64,000 nt of DNA, taken from the NCBI RefSeq assembly GCF_001262505.1, contig NZ_KQ410733.1, positions 124,001 through 188,000 of the forward strand, written 5' to 3'. The notes below the pieces were generated by a model that saw only the letters and a program-made list of their open reading frames with translations, made no database searches and had not been told where the DNA came from. Shown here in pieces: positions 8,616 through 16,728 of this stretch; position 1 is the first letter of the stretch; each line of letters starts with the position of its first letter. Both the position numbers and the translations under genes were made by a program. The DNA is from Shinella sp. SUS2 (GTDB lineage: Bacteria > Pseudomonadota > Alphaproteobacteria > Rhizobiales > Rhizobiaceae).

Positions 8616-9107
8616 CTAATCCAGAACAACGATGGCTTCGACCTCGAAGAGCATCGGGTCGATGGCGAGTTTCGGAACGGGGACCAGGGTCTGTGCGGGC
8701 AAGGTGTCGCCGAACATCGCCTTGACGTTCTCGGTGAGCACGCCGAGCCTGGACATGTCGTGATCGACGACGAAGATCGTGAGCTTGGCGACCTGGTCGG
8801 GCCGGGCGTCGAGTGCGTCCAGGGCCGCTCCCAGATTCGCGTAGGCCTGCCTGACCTGGACGGCAAAGTCGGGCGACAGAGCCCCGGTGCCGTCCTGTCC
8901 GCCCTGGCCGGAAATGTAGGCCAGCCGAGCGCCTGCAGGCACGATCACCGCCGTGCTGTAGCCGTTCGGTGTCGGGTCGTAGAGCCCTTTCGGATTGACG
9001 ATGGTCAGGGCGCGCGCCGCTTCGCGCGCGGCCGTTGCCCTAGGGGTGCCCATGGTCATGATGATTAGTCCTCCAAGAACCAGTTGCTGGATTGCGCGCG
9101 ACATCAT
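8616..9107 (-). CDS. RidA/YjgF-family protein with a signal peptide
   Basis: A 163-residue protein. Residues 1-30 (MSRAIQQLVLGGLIIMTMGT, ending ATAA) look like a Sec signal peptide, which is unusual because classical RidA proteins deaminate 2-aminoacrylate in the cytoplasm. The mature part has the YjgF core: a YISGQGGQD strand, VRQAYANLGAALDALDA helix and the C-terminal KLAIDPMLFEVEAIVVL segment where 'E' occupies the usual glutamate site. The usual conserved Arg (RNCLAN-type region) is not evident, so deaminase activity is doubtful. GGAG fits ATG 9107 or 9104. It diverges from a TetR gene across a symmetric operator, which likely controls both. Confidence 0.8.
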   Translation of the reverse strand: MMSRAIQQLVLGGLIIMTMGTPRATAAREAARALTIVNPKGLYDPTPNGYSTAVIVPAGARLAYISGQGGQDGTGALSPDFAVQVRQAYANLGAALDALDARPDQVAKLTIFVVDHDMSRLGVLTENVKAMFGDTLPAQTLVPVPKLAIDPMLFEVEAIVVLD

Positions 9108-9154
9108 TTTCTCCGCGGCCCGCAGGATTGAACTTCAGCACCGTACGCGTGCTA

Positions 9155-9204
9155 TTGACTCGTACGGCGTACGATTAAATGATCCCGTACATCGTACGAG
9201 TCAA
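9155..9204. promoter_or_regulatory. Symmetric divergent promoter/operator for RidA-like and TetR genes
   Basis: TTGACTCGTACG at 9155-9166 is the perfect reverse complement of CGTACGAGTCAA at 9193-9204. Each arm starts with a -35-like TTGACT. On the plus strand AATGAT (9178-9183) follows after 17 bases; on the minus strand CATTTA (9181-9176) follows after 17 bases. Inside the spacers are further CGTACG elements (9161-9173 and 9186-9198), so a repressor bound at CGTACG would block both promoters. The TetR at 9270 is the obvious candidate. Confidence 0.7.
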
Positions 9205-9269
9205 CCCGGCGGGATCGACATTCTGTTGGGGCCGGCTTAAATCGTCGGTCTGATCGGCAAGGGAAACGG

Positions 9270-9968
9270 ATGGTGGCCAAGGGTAGCGGCACGCGGAGCA
9301 AGGAATCCGTGCGGAAGGCAACACCGTCCCGGCCGGGTGGGGAACCGCAGGCGGAGCCGCCGCTTTCGCTGGAACGGATCGTGGCAACGGCGATAGACCT
9401 GCTGGACGCCGAAGGGGTCGACGGGCTGAAGATCCGCCGCCTGGCCGATCGCCTCGGCGCGGGGGCGATGAGCCTCTACTGGCATGTCGAGAACAAGGAG
9501 GCCGTGTTCGACCTCGTGCTCGACGCCGTCTTCGATTGCCGCGGCATGCCGGAGGTCGATGAGGCGCTGGACTGGCGCCCGGAGGTGGTCCACATGCTGG
9601 AGGACTGGCGCGCGGCCATGCTCCGCCATCCCTGGTCGGCCGCGCTTCTGCCGCGCCGGGCGCTTGGTCCGAACATCCTCGGCCGGCTGGAACGCCTCGG
9701 CAAGGCCTTGTCGAAAGCCGGCGTCCCGGAGGCCGAGCTGAACGCAGCGATATGGTCTCTCTGGAACTATGTGCTCGGTGCAACCATCACCCGGGCGAGC
9801 TTCGACCTTTCGGCCGCTGACATGGCTGCCGGCCAGCAGCGGCTTTCCCGTCTCAGCGAACACTATCCGACGATCGAGCGCTCCCGCCTTCTGCTCGACA
9901 GCGATTGGGACGGCACTTTCCGGAAGGGCCTCGACTTCCTGCTGGATGGCCTTGCCCTGAAAAGATGA
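9270..9968 (+). CDS. TetR-family repressor with TetR-class C-terminal domain
   Basis: A 232-residue regulator with a 28-residue polar leader, a TetR helix-turn-helix at about residues 33-80 (LSLERIVATAIDLLDAEG, IRRLADRLGAGAMSLYWHV) and a C-terminal all-helical ligand domain of the TetR_C class found in tetracycline-type repressors. It starts at ATG 9270 behind AAGGG. It is transcribed away from the RidA-like gene, and the intervening 9155-9204 operator overlaps both predicted promoters, so autoregulation and control of the RidA-like gene are likely. The inducing ligand is unknown. Confidence 0.85.
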   Translation: MVAKGSGTRSKESVRKATPSRPGGEPQAEPPLSLERIVATAIDLLDAEGVDGLKIRRLADRLGAGAMSLYWHVENKEAVFDLVLDAVFDCRGMPEVDEALDWRPEVVHMLEDWRAAMLRHPWSAALLPRRALGPNILGRLERLGKALSKAGVPEAELNAAIWSLWNYVLGATITRASFDLSAADMAAGQQRLSRLSEHYPTIERSRLLLDSDWDGTFRKGLDFLLDGLALKR

Positions 9969-9981
9969 AAGCGGTAGGCGC

Positions 9982-10332
9982 TCAGCCGCGCAGGATCTTC
10001 TCCATCGCCTTGCCCTTCGCGAGTTCGTCGATGAGTTTGTCGAGATAGCGGATTTCGCGCATGGTCGGCTCTTCGATCGTCTCGACGCGGACGCCGCAGA
10101 CCGTACCCTTTATCGAGGTGCGGGCCGGGTTCATTCCCGGCGCCTGGGCAAAGAAGTCCTCGAAGCTGGTTTTGTTTGTCAGCTGTTCGTTCAAGGCCGC
10201 GGGGCTGTATCCGGTCAGCCAGCAGATGATCTCGTCGACTTCTGCCTTCGTGCGGCCTTTTCGTTCTGCCTTCGCGACATAGTGGGGATAAACGCTCGCG
10301 ACGCTGACGGAATATATGCGGTGTCCTGTCAT
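9982..10332 (-). CDS. DUF2200 family protein
   Basis: A 116-residue cytoplasmic protein matching the DUF2200 family: the N-terminus [16 protein letters not shown], the [11 protein letters not shown] segment near residue 38, and a charged C-terminal helix with [18 protein letters not shown]. The length is the family's normal length. GGAGG lies four bases before ATG 10332. It converges on the TetR gene with only 13 bases between them. The function of the family is unknown to me. Confidence 0.75.
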   Translation of the reverse strand: MTGHRIYSVSVASVYPHYVAKAERKGRTKAEVDEIICWLTGYSPAALNEQLTNKTSFEDFFAQAPGMNPARTSIKGTVCGVRVETIEEPTMREIRYLDKLIDELAKGKAMEKILRG

Positions 10333-10391
10333 GCATCCTCCTGGTCGAACCCGCCCCGGTCTTTATGGGCAGGACGGGAATACGCGGGCCG

Positions 10392-11390
10392 TCAGGCCGT
10401 ATGCAGCTTGCGCAGCCGGCCATTCAACCAGCGCCAGAAAGGGGCAATGGCCCTGCTGACGATGGGGATCAAAATGGCACCGGCAACGAGCCCGATGATA
10501 CCGGAACCGGCGGCCTGGACCAGCCAGGAAACGAGGCCGTCGATGGCCGGAAGGGCGCGCGCCGCGGCTTCGCCGGCATCGTGCAGCGCATGGGCGGGCG
10601 CCGAAAAGCCGAACATCTCCGCACCATGCACCAGGATGCCGCCGCCGACCCAGATCATCGCCGCCGTGCCGACCGCGCCGAGCAGTTTCAGGAGGTAGGG
10701 CATGCCTTTGACGAGGCCGTGGCCGAGGAGGCGAAAGGTCCTGTCGATCGGCGTGCGCAACGGGCGGCCGGCGAGCCAGAGGCCCACATCGTCCGCCTTC
10801 ACGATCAACGCGACGACGCCATAGACGCCGGCCGTGATGACGATGCCGACGAGCGCGAGGATCAGTGCCTGCATGACGGGGCCGGCATCGGGCACGGAGG
10901 CGAGCGTGATCGCCATGATCTCGGCAGAGAGGATGAAGTCGGTGCGGATGGCGCCGGCGACCTTGCCGTCCTCGAAGGCTTTCGCATCGGCCCCTGCCGG
11001 GTCGAGCTGCTCCTCATGATGATGGGCGCCATGGGGCGAGACGAGCTCGTAGACCTTTTCCGCACCCTCGTAGCAGAGGAAGAGGCCGCCAGCCATCAGG
11101 AGAGGCGTGATCGCCTGAGGTGCGACGAGGCTGAGCGCGATGGCTGCGGGCAGCAGGAAGAGAAGCTTGTTCTTTAGCGAGCCGAGCGCGATCTTGCCGA
11201 TGATCGGCAGCTCCCGTGCCGGCGAAAAACCGGTGACGTAGCGTGGTGTCACGGCGGCATCGTCGATGACGACGCCGGCCGCCTTGGCACCGGCCTTGCC
11301 GGCCTGTGCGGCGACGTCATCCAGCGAGGCTGCGGCAGCCTTGGCAATGGCGGCGACATCATCGAGAAGGGCAATCAGGCCGACGCTCAC
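10392..11390 (-). CDS. DUF808 (YedI-like) inner membrane protein
   Basis: A 332-residue membrane protein of the DUF808 family. The characteristic N-terminus MSVGLIALLDDVAAIAKAAA is followed by DDAAVTPRYVTGFSPARELP and several hydrophobic segments (about residues 80-115, 150-200 and 225-330). It starts at GTG 11390 behind a strong GGAGG. The biochemical role of DUF808 proteins is not established. It appears to be a single-gene unit, lying downstream of the MFS gene on the same strand with about 160 bases between. Confidence 0.8.
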   Translation of the reverse strand: MSVGLIALLDDVAAIAKAAAASLDDVAAQAGKAGAKAAGVVIDDAAVTPRYVTGFSPARELPIIGKIALGSLKNKLLFLLPAAIALSLVAPQAITPLLMAGGLFLCYEGAEKVYELVSPHGAHHHEEQLDPAGADAKAFEDGKVAGAIRTDFILSAEIMAITLASVPDAGPVMQALILALVGIVITAGVYGVVALIVKADDVGLWLAGRPLRTPIDRTFRLLGHGLVKGMPYLLKLLGAVGTAAMIWVGGGILVHGAEMFGFSAPAHALHDAGEAAARALPAIDGLVSWLVQAAGSGIIGLVAGAILIPIVSRAIAPFWRWLNGRLRKLHTA

Positions 11391-11551
11391 GAAAAACCTC
11401 CATCTTCGACGGGACTGGTCGGATCGAGCAATAGCCTCTTCGCAGGCCTGGAAAAAGCAAAAATACGCTCATTGCCGGAGAAGTGCTGCCGCCGTCCGCG
11501 GCGTCCATGGTATGGACACCGCGCAAACAGGGTGCCGTTCCGCCCTCGGTG

Positions 11552-13084
11552 TCACCCGGCTTTTGCGGTGTTTGCCTGTAGTCGGACATTCTTGAGGGAG
11601 AGTGCGGCCAGCAGCCCGAGCGCGATCATGCCGGCCATGCTGAGGAACACGGGCTGGAAGGCATCCGTATAGACCGTTGCGACCAGCGCGCGGACCTGTT
11701 CGGGTAGCATGGCGAGTTCGGCCGGCGTCAGTCCCTCGATGCTGGCGACGCCGGGAATGCTATGCCCCTGTCCGGTGACGAAGGCGGCGAGTGTGGCGCC
11801 GTAGATGCTGATAGCGATCGATGCGCCTGCCATGCGGGTCAGCGTGACGGCGCCGGTGGCTGCGCCGAGATCTGCGGCATTCGCGGCATTCTGCACGCCG
11901 ATCACGGGGACCTGCTGGCCGAAACCGACGCTGAGGCCCTGCAGCAGCATCAAAAGGCCGATGAGATAGACTGGCGTGCCGGGATGGATTGTCGTGAAGA
12001 GGAGGAAGGTCACCAGCCCGCCCGCCGTGCTGACGACGGAGAAGATCTTGTAACGGCCTGTCAGCGAGATCAACCGCCCCGCCGTCAGCGAGCCGGCAGC
12101 GATGCCGGCCGTCAGCGCCATGAACAGGAGGCCGGCCTGCGAGGGGGAGAGGCCGGTGGTGGTCTGCAGGAAGAGCGCGATATAGTTGACCGAACCGATG
12201 CCGATCGCGCCGCTCACCAGCGAGACGATCAGGAGGAGATTGACGGTCGGATTGCGGAACAGGCCGAGCGGAACGATCGGCTCGGGCACGCGGCGCTCGA
12301 CATGGATCCACGCGATCAGGCAGACCGCGCCGAAGGCGATCACTGCAAGGCTTTCGGCGGACACCAGCGAGCCGAAGATCTCCCGGCTGTCGGCCCAGAG
12401 CACAACGCTCGATACCACCGCGGCAAGCAGGACCGCGCCCGCAAAATCGATCTTTGGCCGGCGGATCGGCTTGCGATAGGGCAGGATCAGCGCGAGGCCG
12501 GTGAGCACGATGATGCCGATCGGCAGATTGACGAGAAAGATCGAGCGCCAGCCGAAGAGGTCGGAGAGCACGCCCCCTAGTGTCGGGCCGACGGCGCCGG
12601 CTGCCATCAGCATCAGGCTCGAATAGCTCTGGTAGCGGGCCCGCACGCGCGGCTCGAAGAGATCGGCATTGATCGAGAAGATGGAGACCATGATGCCGCC
12701 GCCGCCGAGACCCTGCAGCACGCGGGCGGCGATGAGCGTGTTCATCGAGACCGCAAGGCCGCAGGCAAGCGACCCCAGTGCGAAGATGAAGATCGCGGTC
12801 ATCATCACATATTTGCGGCCGAAGAGGTCGCCCAGCTTGCCATAGACCGGCATCACGGCACTGGTCGCCAGCAGATAGGCCGAGCCCACCCAGCCGAAGC
12901 GCTCCAGCTCGCCGAACTCGCCGACGATGGTCGGCAGCGCGGTCGAGACGATCTGGTTGTCCAGTGCCGCCATGAAGATGCCCGTCATCAAGAGGCAGAC
13001 GACAAGCATCCGGCGGCGCGGATCGGGCACGAGCGACGCATAGGCTGTATCGGTATCCTTGTCGGAGCGCAGACGGGCATCCAT
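11552..13084 (-). CDS. DHA2-family (EmrB/QacA) MFS multidrug exporter
   Basis: A 510-residue transporter long enough for the 14-helix DHA2 class. Motifs include LDNQIVSTALPTIVGEF at the end of helix 1 (motif D of drug exporters), the motif A-like GKLGDLFGRKYVM loop between helices 2 and 3, and the motif C-like GPTLGGVLSDLFGWR stretch. These proteins expel hydrophobic or cationic compounds using the proton gradient. It is divergent from a MarR gene at 13211 with repeated CACATATGTG elements in the shared 126-base region, so MarR repression relieved by a substrate is the likely control. No HlyD-type adaptor is adjacent. Confidence 0.9.
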   Translation of the reverse strand: MDARLRSDKDTDTAYASLVPDPRRRMLVVCLLMTGIFMAALDNQIVSTALPTIVGEFGELERFGWVGSAYLLATSAVMPVYGKLGDLFGRKYVMMTAIFIFALGSLACGLAVSMNTLIAARVLQGLGGGGIMVSIFSINADLFEPRVRARYQSYSSLMLMAAGAVGPTLGGVLSDLFGWRSIFLVNLPIGIIVLTGLALILPYRKPIRRPKIDFAGAVLLAAVVSSVVLWADSREIFGSLVSAESLAVIAFGAVCLIAWIHVERRVPEPIVPLGLFRNPTVNLLLIVSLVSGAIGIGSVNYIALFLQTTTGLSPSQAGLLFMALTAGIAAGSLTAGRLISLTGRYKIFSVVSTAGGLVTFLLFTTIHPGTPVYLIGLLMLLQGLSVGFGQQVPVIGVQNAANAADLGAATGAVTLTRMAGASIAISIYGATLAAFVTGQGHSIPGVASIEGLTPAELAMLPEQVRALVATVYTDAFQPVFLSMAGMIALGLLAALSLKNVRLQANTAKAG

Positions 13085-13136
13085 GGCAGTAACGTGATCT
13101 CTCTATCTTTTTCAGCGGGGAATTTGTGTGCCTACC

Positions 13137-13181
13137 GCACATATATGTCAACTGCACATATGTGATAAAGGCACAAATATG
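13137..13181. promoter_or_regulatory. Repeated CACATATGTG operators between exporter and MarR gene
   Basis: Three related elements occur in a row: CACATATATG at 13138-13147, the perfect palindrome CACATATGTG at 13155-13164, and CACAAATATG at 13172-13181. The minus strand has TTGACA at 13151-13146, a plausible -35 for the exporter overlapped by the first two elements. A second TTGACA on the plus strand (13184-13189) follows the third. The spacing of about 17 bases places repeats nearly two helical turns apart, typical for cooperative MarR dimers. Confidence 0.65.
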
Positions 13182-13210
13182 TTTTGACATCGATGGAAAT
13201 CTGCTAATCC

Positions 13211-13735
13211 ATGGGCATGAGCAGCGATGACGAACAGAAGGCCGGTCCTGCCGGCACCAGCGCCTTTGCCCGTATCGGTGCGGCGATGGGGCGGATGCGG
13301 ATCATGACCGGCCGGCGCTACATTGGGCGCCTTGCCATTTCGCGCGTCGGCGCGGGGCTGGAGCTTTCGCATCTCGACGCCCTGTCCCTGGTCCGGCGTC
13401 TCGGTCTCGAGCAGGAAGTCACGGTCGGCGCGCTTGCCGAGCAGTTGCGGATCGACCATTCGCGCGCGAGCCGCATTGTCGCGGATCTCGTCAAGCGCGG
13501 CGTCGTGCGCCGTGCCGCCTCGCAGGACGATGGCCGGCGTACCATCGTCACATTGACGAAGGCCGGCATGCACTGGCTCGATCAGGTGAACGGCGTCAAG
13601 GAAGAGGTGCTGTCAAAGGTGCTGTACGACTGGACGGAGGAGGAGATGGCGACGTTCGCCAATCTCTACACCCGCTTCATCGAACGGCTCGAGGTGCAGG
13701 CGAAGGATTTTGACGCGGAGAGTGCGGGCAAATAA
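13211..13735 (+). CDS. MarR-family transcriptional repressor
   Basis: A 174-residue MarR protein. The winged helix spans roughly residues 55-125: LSHLDALSLVRRL, then VGALAEQLRIDHSRASRIVADLVKRG as recognition region and RRAASQDDGRRTIVTLT as the wing with its conserved DxR. The flanking helices form the dimer interface. ATG 13211 or 13217 may be used; neither has a good ribosome site, and a TTGACA lies only 21 bases upstream of 13211, so the true start or promoter is uncertain. It probably represses the divergent MFS exporter and itself through the CACATATGTG repeats. Confidence 0.88.
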   Translation: MGMSSDDEQKAGPAGTSAFARIGAAMGRMRIMTGRRYIGRLAISRVGAGLELSHLDALSLVRRLGLEQEVTVGALAEQLRIDHSRASRIVADLVKRGVVRRAASQDDGRRTIVTLTKAGMHWLDQVNGVKEEVLSKVLYDWTEEEMATFANLYTRFIERLEVQAKDFDAESAGK

Positions 13736-13751
13736 CCGCTGGCCGCCAGTC

Positions 13752-14036
13752 TCAACGGCGCCATTCGGGGGCTTCAAGGGTCTCCCGGAAGGCGAAGCGC
13801 AGGAGATGCGAGGTGATGGCGGATTGCGCCCAGGCGAGGCTCTCTTCGTTTTTTGCCTTCACGAACAGGCGAAGCCCGTCCGCATCCGCGTCGAAGAGAG
13901 CAACCCCGCCATCGAACCGGCACTCGCCATGCGTATCGGAATAGACGACGTCCACCTTGTGGGCAAAGTGCTTGCACATCTGGACCAGATATTTGGCGCC
14001 GGCAGCGGTTTTTACATGCGCGGTGGATTCGATCAT
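13752..14036 (-). CDS. DUF2218 family protein
   Basis: A 94-residue protein of the DUF2218 family. Recognisable features are the N-terminal STAHVKTAAGAKYLVQMCKHF, a HKVDVVYSDTHG strand and the C-terminal helix with LLRFAFRETLEAPEWRR. In many proteobacteria such proteins are encoded near siderophore or iron-uptake genes, and here the gene immediately precedes, on the same strand, the FecR/sigma end of an iron cluster. GGGAAG is placed before ATG 14036. The function is not established; a link to iron is by association. Confidence 0.75.
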   Translation of the reverse strand: MIESTAHVKTAAGAKYLVQMCKHFAHKVDVVYSDTHGECRFDGGVALFDADADGLRLFVKAKNEESLAWAQSAITSHLLRFAFRETLEAPEWRR

Positions 14037-14087
14037 GCTTTTCTTCCCTTTCCAATGTGGTGAGCCGCCCGCCCGGAGCGCCGGCCG

Positions 14088-15038
14088 CTAGCGGATCACG
14101 ATCAGGGGGCCAAGCCGGGTTACCCTTACTCCCAGAGCCTGGCGGATGAACGACAGGGCGGCATCCGTGTCGGAGACGGTGATGGTGCCGCTCACCCGGC
14201 GCTGCGCCAACGCGCTGCCCGCAAGGACGATCCGGCCGGAGAAATGACGGCTCATCTCCTCGATGACATGGGAGAGAGGCGCATCTTCCACTGCGATCTG
14301 CCCGCGCTGCCAGGCAAGAGCCACGACACCATCAACCGGCTGGACATTCATCCGGCCGGTGTCGCGGTCATAGGTGGCCTGCTCGCCTTGCGAGACGCGC
14401 AAGGACGAGGCCGCTGCGTCACCCGGCTCGATGAGAACGGCATTTTCGGTAACGGTGACCTCCGTATCGGCAGTGCCGTAGCGCACGTCGAAGGCCGTAC
14501 CGAGCGCCGTGACGTGTGTCGTCCCGGCCTCGACGGTGAACGGCCGCTCCGGCGCGTGTGCGACCTGGAAGAAGGCCTGGCCGCGCAGGAGGCGGACGGT
14601 TCGGCGGTTCGCGGTGAAATCGACGGCAATCGCCGACGTGGCGTTCAGTTGCACCGTGGATCCGTCCTCAAGGGCAACGACCGGCATTTCCGCGGTCCCC
14701 GCAATGGCATCGGCCTGTAGCCGCATGGGCCCGTCCAGCGCAAGAAACGCAGCGGCGGCGCAGACAAGGAGCGCGAGCGATGTGGCGGCAGGTTTGGCAA
14801 GGCTGCGCGGCCTGGCCTCGATGTTCCGCAGCGCCGGGTCCGACTGGATGGCCGTCCGTGCGTCGCCCAGCAACCTTTCGGCAGCCCGGTAGGTACGACA
14901 GTTCTCGGGATCATCGAGCCATTGCTGGAAGCGCGCCCTTTCTTCCGGGGATTGCGCCGGATCGCCATTGCGCAGAAGCCAGTCTGCCGCCTCTCTGTTG
15001 CGCTTTCGCTGCGCTTGCGTGGCACGGTTGCCCGGCAT
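14088..15038 (-). CDS. FecR-family anti-sigma/signal-transducing membrane protein
   Basis: A 316-residue FecR-like protein. Residues 10-65 form the cytoplasmic DUF4880 sigma-binding domain (REAADWLLRNGDPAQS, FQQWLDDPENCRTYRAAERL). One membrane span follows (SLALLVCAAAAFLAL), then the periplasmic FecR domain (DGSTVQLNATSAIAVDF, RGQAFFQVAH, TAFDVRY). A C-terminal STN-like segment (LSHVIEEMSRHFSGRIV) contacts the TonB receptor in known systems. ATG 15038 is chosen because GGGAG precedes it and the domain begins just after; an upstream start at 15131 would overlap the sigma gene. It follows the ECF sigma gene by 62 bases. Confidence 0.88.
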   Translation of the reverse strand: MPGNRATQAQRKRNREAADWLLRNGDPAQSPEERARFQQWLDDPENCRTYRAAERLLGDARTAIQSDPALRNIEARPRSLAKPAATSLALLVCAAAAFLALDGPMRLQADAIAGTAEMPVVALEDGSTVQLNATSAIAVDFTANRRTVRLLRGQAFFQVAHAPERPFTVEAGTTHVTALGTAFDVRYGTADTEVTVTENAVLIEPGDAAASSLRVSQGEQATYDRDTGRMNVQPVDGVVALAWQRGQIAVEDAPLSHVIEEMSRHFSGRIVLAGSALAQRRVSGTITVSDTDAALSFIRQALGVRVTRLGPLIVIR

Positions 15039-15100
15039 CGGCTTCTCCCGGAGCGTTTCGTCCTGCCAAGTAGACGATTGGCGTCGCCTTTTCGGGACTC

Positions 15101-15646
15101 TTAGTCGATCGAAAGAAGACGGTCGAGGCAATGGGCGAAGGCCCGGCGCAGGTGGCGGTCGACCATGTTGCGGGAAATCCTGAGCCTGACCGCGATCTGG
15201 TCCGGCGAGAGATGGTGCAGCCGATGGAGGATGAACACGACGCGGCGCCGTTCCGGCAATTCGGCGATGGCTGCCCGGAGAATGGCGACGCGCGCCTCGA
15301 TCTCGAGCGCCATGTCCGGCGCCGGGCCCAGGCTGGCGACCGAAAGGGCCTCCCGCTCGGTTCCGGAGAACAGCCGCGCCTCCATGTTTTCCCGCCGCAG
15401 CCGGTCGATGCCCAGATTGATGGCGGAACGGCAGAGGAAAGCCTTGAGCGAGCGTTTGTTGCGCAGGACATCGGGCTGGGCCGCGAGCTTGACGTAAAGG
15501 TCGTGCACCACGTCCCGGGCGGTGGAGAGGGGGTGCCCCTTGCGCCGCACGGCTGTGGTTATGTCGGCGTAGTGGGCCTCCATCGCGCGGTTCAGCAGGT
15601 CGTTGCTGTCAAGGATATCCCAGGCTGGGGAGGAGGAGCTCGGCAT
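15101..15646 (-). CDS. FecI-type ECF sigma factor
   Basis: A 181-residue ECF sigma factor. Region 2 spans roughly residues 18-90 (HYADITTAVRRKGHPLSTARDVVHDLYVKL, SLKAFLCRSAINLGIDRLR) and region 4 spans 115-175 (ELPERRRVVFILHRL, LSPDQIAVRLRISRNMVDRHL). It pairs with the FecR gene downstream and is expected to be released when the STN-bearing TonB receptor at 19730-22141 binds its ferri-siderophore. ATG 15646 is preferred, behind AGGA, over an upstream start at 15694. Unusually the sigma/anti-sigma pair lies at the far downstream end of the transport gene array rather than before the receptor. Confidence 0.88.
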   Translation of the reverse strand: MPSSSSPAWDILDSNDLLNRAMEAHYADITTAVRRKGHPLSTARDVVHDLYVKLAAQPDVLRNKRSLKAFLCRSAINLGIDRLRRENMEARLFSGTEREALSVASLGPAPDMALEIEARVAILRAAIAELPERRRVVFILHRLHHLSPDQIAVRLRISRNMVDRHLRRAFAHCLDRLLSID

Positions 15647-15759
15647 CAGCACTCTGTTCCTGATCCAAAGAGGACGAAGCAGCGCCCGGAGCATCTGAAC
15701 ATGCCCGCAGCGATGGAGAAATGGCTATCTGCTCTGCAAAATCCCTGCAAGTGCAATAG

Positions 15760-15776
15760 CTTAGAATGTTTCAAAG
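15760..15776. promoter_or_regulatory. Possible iron-control element upstream of the sigma gene
   Basis: CTTAGAATGTTTCAAAG at 15760-15776 is an imperfect palindrome close to the iron control element bound by Irr in rhizobia (TTTAGAA then TTCTAAA). It lies about 115 bases upstream of the sigma start, in the AT-rich 15647-15930 intergenic region that otherwise shows no gene. The match is imperfect on one arm. Confidence 0.35.
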
Positions 15777-15930
15777 CTGGAAAATATACGGCGATTAAAT
15801 CAAGACAAAAAAACTCATCTTTATGCCTGATTTCGTTGCGAGAATCCTCGTGGCGGCGGCGAACCCGCAAGCTGGTCACTGCTTCGAAAAGCCGGGAAGC
15901 GTGGCAATCCCGCAACATTGCCATCGCCCG

Positions 15931-16728
15931 TCAGAGTGGTACGCAGAGAGGGGTTCCCGCAACGGGGTCGCGGATGATCACGGACTGCACGCCGAACACA
16001 TCGGCAATCGCTTCCTCCGACAGCACGTCGTCGGGCCGGCCGGCGGCGCTGATCCTGCCGCCCTTCAACAGGACGATATGCTCGGCATAACGGGCGGCCT
16101 GATTGAGATCGTGCAGCACCGCAACAACGGTCTTGCCGTGATCGCGCACGAGGACCGTGATCAGGTTCATCAGCTCGATCTGGTGGGCGAGGTCGAGATA
16201 GGTCGTCGGTTCGTCGAGCAGGAGCACCTCACCCCGCTGCGCCAATGTCATGGCAATCCAGGCACGCTGCCGCTGGCCGCCGGAAAGCCTGTCGAGCGGT
16301 GTGCCGGCGAGGATCGTCGTGCCAGTCAGCATCAAGGCCTCCTCGCAGGCCGCCTCATCCTCGTCCGACCAGCGCCCAAAGAACGCACGGTGCGGATAGC
16401 GCCCCTGGCGGACCAGATCACGCACCGTCAGCCCCTCCGGCGCCACCGGCCCCTGCAGGAGCACGCCGATGCGTTTCGCCATCTCCTTTGTCGGCAATTT
16501 GTCGATGTTTCTGCCATCCAGCAGGATTGTTCCGCGGGATGGCGCCATGAGGCCGGCAAAGGTGCGCAGGATGGTGGATTTCCCACTGCCGTTCGGCCCG
16601 ACAAGCGCCGTGAAGCGGCGTTCGGGCACGAGCAGGCCAAGGTCCTCGACGATCGACTGCATGCCATAGGCGATGGAGACGTGATGTCCGGCAAGCTTGG
16701 CCGGGACGGCTTGTTCATCCCCGGACAT
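15931..16728 (-). CDS. Iron-siderophore ABC transporter ATPase (FecE/FepC type)
   Basis: A 265-residue ABC ATPase of the siderophore/B12 importer class. Walker A is GPNGSGKST, the Q-loop lies in VLLQGPVAPEG, the signature is [10 protein letters not shown], Walker B is VLLLDEPTTYLDL, and the switch His is in VAVLHDLNQAARYAEH. It powers import through the two permeases encoded just upstream. Its start overlaps the end of the FecD-like permease gene by 14 bases, showing tight coupling. It is the last gene of the receptor-binding protein-permease operon. Confidence 0.93.
   Translation of the reverse strand: MSGDEQAVPAKLAGHHVSIAYGMQSIVEDLGLLVPERRFTALVGPNGSGKSTILRTFAGLMAPSRGTILLDGRNIDKLPTKEMAKRIGVLLQGPVAPEGLTVRDLVRQGRYPHRAFFGRWSDEDEAACEEALMLTGTTILAGTPLDRLSGGQRQRAWIAMTLAQRGEVLLLDEPTTYLDLAHQIELMNLITVLVRDHGKTVVAVLHDLNQAARYAEHIVLLKGGRISAAGRPDDVLSEEAIADVFGVQSVIIRDPVAGTPLCVPL

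Noticed and set aside
15694..15930. Possible small gene between the ATPase and sigma genes
   Set aside because: The region is AT-rich for this genome, lacks a ribosome site with an adequate frame, and is better explained as the promoter of the sigma gene.
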